A DNA stretch of 64,000 nucleotides, taken from contig NC_134126.1 of assembly GCF_040939455.1 (NCBI RefSeq), positions 1,240,001-1,304,000 of the forward strand, given 5' to 3'. Origin of the DNA: Microcebus murinus (lineage: Eukaryota > Chordata > Mammalia > Primates > Cheirogaleidae). How positions within the stretch are numbered: the first letter of the stretch is position 1; each line of letters starts with the position of its first letter. The notes under the pieces were generated by a model, which ran no database searches, was not told the origin of the DNA, and saw only the letters and a program-made list of their open reading frames with translations. Positions 61,531 to 64,000 of the stretch are shown here, piece by piece. The translations under genes were made by a program, and so were the position numbers.

Positions 61531-64000
61531 CCGTCTCCCGTGGGCGAGTGGACACAGCCAGATCCGCACTGCGCCCTGCCTGACCGTCTGCCGTGGGTGA
61601 GTGGACACAGTCAGATCCGCACTGCGCCCTGCCTGACCGTCTGCCGTGGGTGAGTGGACACAGCCAGATCCACACTGCGCCCTGCCTGCCCGTCTGCCGT
61701 GGGTGAGTGGACACAGCCAGAACCGCAATGCGCCCTGCCTGACCGTCTCCCGTGGGTGAGTGGACACAGCCAGATCCGCACTGCGCCCTGCCTGCCCGTC
61801 TCCCGTGGGTGAGTGGACACAGCCAGATCCGCACTGCACCGTGCCTGCCCGTCTCCCGTCAGTGAGTGGACACAGCCAGATCCGCACTGCGCCCTGCCTG
61901 CCCGTCTCCCGTGGGTGAGTGGACACAGCCAGATCCGCACTGCGCGCTGCCTGCCCGTCTCCCGTGGGCGAGTGGAAACAGCCAGATCCGCACTGCCTGC
62001 TGCCTGCCCGTCTGTCGTGGGCGAGTGGACACAGCCATATCCGCACTGCGCCCTGCCTGCCCGTCTGCCGTGGGTGAGTGGACACCGCCAGATCCGCACT
62101 GCGCCCTGCCTGCCCTTCTCCCGTGGGTGAGTGGACACAGCCAGATCCGCACTGCGCGCTGCCTGCCCGTCTCCCGTGCGCGAGTGGAAACAGCCAGATC
62201 CGCACTGCGCGCTGCCTCCCGTCTTTCGTGGGCGAGTGGACACAGCCATATCCGCACTGCGCCCTGCCTGACCGTCTGCCGTCGGTGAGTGGACACAGCC
62301 AGATCCACACTGCGCCCTGCCTGCCCGTCTGCCGTGGGCGAGCGGACACAGCCAGATCCGCACTGCGCCCTGCCTGACCGTCTGCCGTAGGTGAGTGGAC
62401 ACAGCCAGATCCGCACTGCGCCCTGCCAGCCCGTCTGCCGTGGGCGAGTGGACACAGCCAGATCCGCACTGCGCCCTGCCTGACCGTCTGCAGTGGGTGA
62501 GTGGACACAGCCAGATCCGCACTGCGCCCTTCCTGACCGTCTCCCGTGGGTGACTGGACACAGCCAGATCCGCACTGCGGCTTGCCTGCCCGTCACATGT
62601 GGGTGAGTGGACACAGCCAGATCCGCACTGCGCCCTACCTGCCCGTCTCCCGTTGGTGAGTTGACACAGCCAGATCCGCACTGCGCCCTGCCTGACCGTC
62701 CTTCGTGGGTGAGTGGACACCGCCAGATCTGCACTGCGCCCTGCCTGCCCGTCTCCCGTGGGTGAGTGGACACAGCCAGATCCGCACTGCGCCCTGCCTG
62801 CCCGTCTCCCGTCAGTAAGTGGACACAGCCAGATCCGCACTGCGCTCTGCCTGACCGCCTGCCGTTGGTGAGTGGACACAGCCAGATCCGCACTGCGCCC
62901 TGCCTGACCATCTGCCGTGGGCGAGCGGACAGAGCCAGATCCGCACTGCGCCCTGCCTGACCGTCTGCCGTAGGCGAGTGGACACAGCCACATCCGCACT
63001 GCGCCCTGCCTGCCCGTCTGCTGTGGGTGAGTGGACACAGCCAGATCCGCACTGCGCCCTGCCTGTCCCTATGCTGTGGGCGAGTGGACACAGCCAGATC
63101 CGCACTGCGCCCTGCCTGACCGTCTGCCGTGGGTGAGTGGACACAGCCAGATCTGCACTGCGCCCTGCCTGCCCGTCTGCCGTGGGTGAGTGGACACAGC
63201 CAGATCCGCAATGCGCCCTGCCTGACCGTCTCCCGTGGGTGAGTGGACACAGCCAGATCCGCACTGCGCCCTGCCTGCCCGTCTCCCGTGGGTGAGTGGA
63301 CACAGCCAGATCCGCACTGCACCGTGCCTGCCCGTCTCCCGTCAGTGAGTGGACACAGCCAGATCCGCACTGCGCCCTGCCTGCCCGACTCCCGTGGGTG
63401 AGTGGACACAGCCAGATCCGCACTGCGCGCTGCCTGCCCGTCTCCCGTGGGCGAGTGGAAACAGCCAGATCCGCACTGCGCTCTGCCTGCCCGTCTGTCG
63501 TGGGCGAGTGGACACAGCCATATCCGCACTGCGCCCTGCCTGCCCGTCTGCCGTGGGTGAGTGGACACCGCCAGATCCGCACTGCGCCCTGCCTGCCCTT
63601 CTCCCGTGGGTGAGTGGACACAGCCAGATCCGCACTGCGCGCTGCCTGCCCGTCTCCCGTTGGCGAGTGGACACAGCCATATCCGCACTGCGCGCTGCCT
63701 GCCCGTCTGTCGTGGGCGAGTGGACACAGCCATATCCGCACTACGCCCTGCCTGACCGTCTGCCGTCGGTGAGTGGACACAGCCAGATCCACACTGCGCC
63801 CTGCCTGCCCGTCTGCCGTGGGCGAGCGGACACAGCCAGATCCGCACTGCGCCCTGCCTGACCGTCTGCCGTAGGTGAGTGGACACAGCCAGATCCGCAC
63901 TGCGCCCTGCCAGCCCGTCTGCCGTGGGCGAGTGGACACAGCCAGATCCGCACTGCGCCCTGCCTGACCGTCTGCTGTGGGTGAGTGGACACAGCCAGAT
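61531..64000 (+). repeat. Right-end mosaic with a 1,483-bp repeat
   Basis: About 61.7-62.1 kb recurs at about 63.2-63.6 kb, 1,483 bp away (28 units minus one base). The missing base is near 62217, where the unit reads GCTGCCTCCCG. In between are units related to 53.2-53.6 and 56.3-56.7 kb, with CGTCACATGTGGG at 62591. The array runs off the window edge in mid-unit. Confidence 0.78.

Larger units (their letters stand above)
1..64000 (+). repeat. 53-bp satellite array filling the window
   Basis: The window is an unbroken head-to-tail series of a 53-bp unit, roughly 1,200 copies, all in one orientation. Each unit opens with GTGAGTGGACAC or its GCGAGTGGACAC variant, passes through a GATC core, and ends in a C-rich segment finishing CCGTGG. 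The start of the unit is arbitrary. GC content of the consensus is about 70%, with four CpG per unit and more C than G on this strand. Single-base substitutions are frequent; length changes are rare and nearly all 1 bp. Neither edge of the array is reached. No unique DNA, transposon, telomere repeat or RNA gene interrupts it. The organisation is that of a eukaryotic satellite or macrosatellite; its family, chromosome position and species are not identifiable from sequence alone. The depletion pattern at CpG fits a methylated genome. Confidence 0.98.

Noticed and set aside
1..64000. CRISPR array, because of regular direct repeats
   Set aside because: There are no unique spacers between the repeats; the 53-bp units abut one another and the count is far beyond any CRISPR array.
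1..64000. Mucin-like coding VNTR exon
   Set aside because: Mucin repeats keep a length divisible by 3 and are Ser/Thr/Pro-rich. Here the period is 53 bp and each frame is re-read in three phases.
1..64000. Immunoglobulin switch region
   Set aside because: Switch regions carry GAGCT and GGGGT pentamers in irregular order; neither the motif nor the irregularity is seen here.
1..64000. Subtelomere identified by telomere repeats
   Set aside because: No run of TTAGGG or its complement was seen. The GC-rich array could be subtelomeric, but nothing in the window shows it.
1..64000. Transposon or tRNA origin of the unit
   Set aside because: No terminal repeats, A-rich tail, A/B box pair or cloverleaf could be recognised in the unit.

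Overview
The whole window is one uninterrupted tandem array: about 1,200 head-to-tail copies of a GC-rich 53-bp unit, all in the same orientation, entering and leaving the window mid-array. I see no unique sequence, protein gene, RNA gene, transposon, telomere repeat, microsatellite or CRISPR array in it. A unit matching my by-eye consensus exactly lies at 3132-3184 (21 C, 16 G, 9 T, 7 A; about 70% GC; four CpG; C-rich on the + strand). This is a eukaryotic satellite or macrosatellite. Many unit variants are CG-to-TG or CG-to-CA changes, which suggests a CpG-methylated genome, most likely a vertebrate. The species and satellite family cannot be named from the sequence alone.

The information lies in the arrangement of unit variants. 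Matching rare variants and rare 1-bp indels across the window shows nested head-to-tail duplications whose spacings are near-exact multiples of 53 bp: 954 bp (about 4.17-6.07 kb), about 7.63-7.69 kb (1.64-9.33 kb, repeated at 9.33-16.1 kb), 3,337 bp (13.46-16.79 kb, repeated to 19.6 kb), about 12.57 kb (18.945-31.518 kb, repeated from 31.519 kb to about 40.4 kb), 2,385 bp (26.45-31.25 kb), 1,589 bp (37.2-40.4 kb), 2,225 bp (44.4-49.0 kb), 3,075 bp (52.35-56.9 kb), 1,697 bp (58.465-61.5 kb) and 1,483 bp (61.6-64.0 kb). A block of 31 to 32 units, called alpha here, occurs whole or in part near both ends (0-3, 9.3-10.6, 49.6-50.5, 53.9-55.2 and 58.5-61.5 kb) but not in between.

Only one unit is grossly irregular: a 69-bp unit at 31480-31548. 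It sits at the junction where the second copy of the 12.57-kb block begins, so it looks like the scar of that duplication. All other length changes I found are 1 or 2 bp, and most are inherited by several block copies.

The - strand consensus has no stop codon in any frame, so it yields very long but almost certainly meaningless reading frames (up to 1,401 codons). The + strand places GTGAGT, a perfect 5' splice-donor hexamer, at the start of most units. I infer growth by repeated unequal exchange or replication slippage at many scales, without evidence that the array encodes anything.
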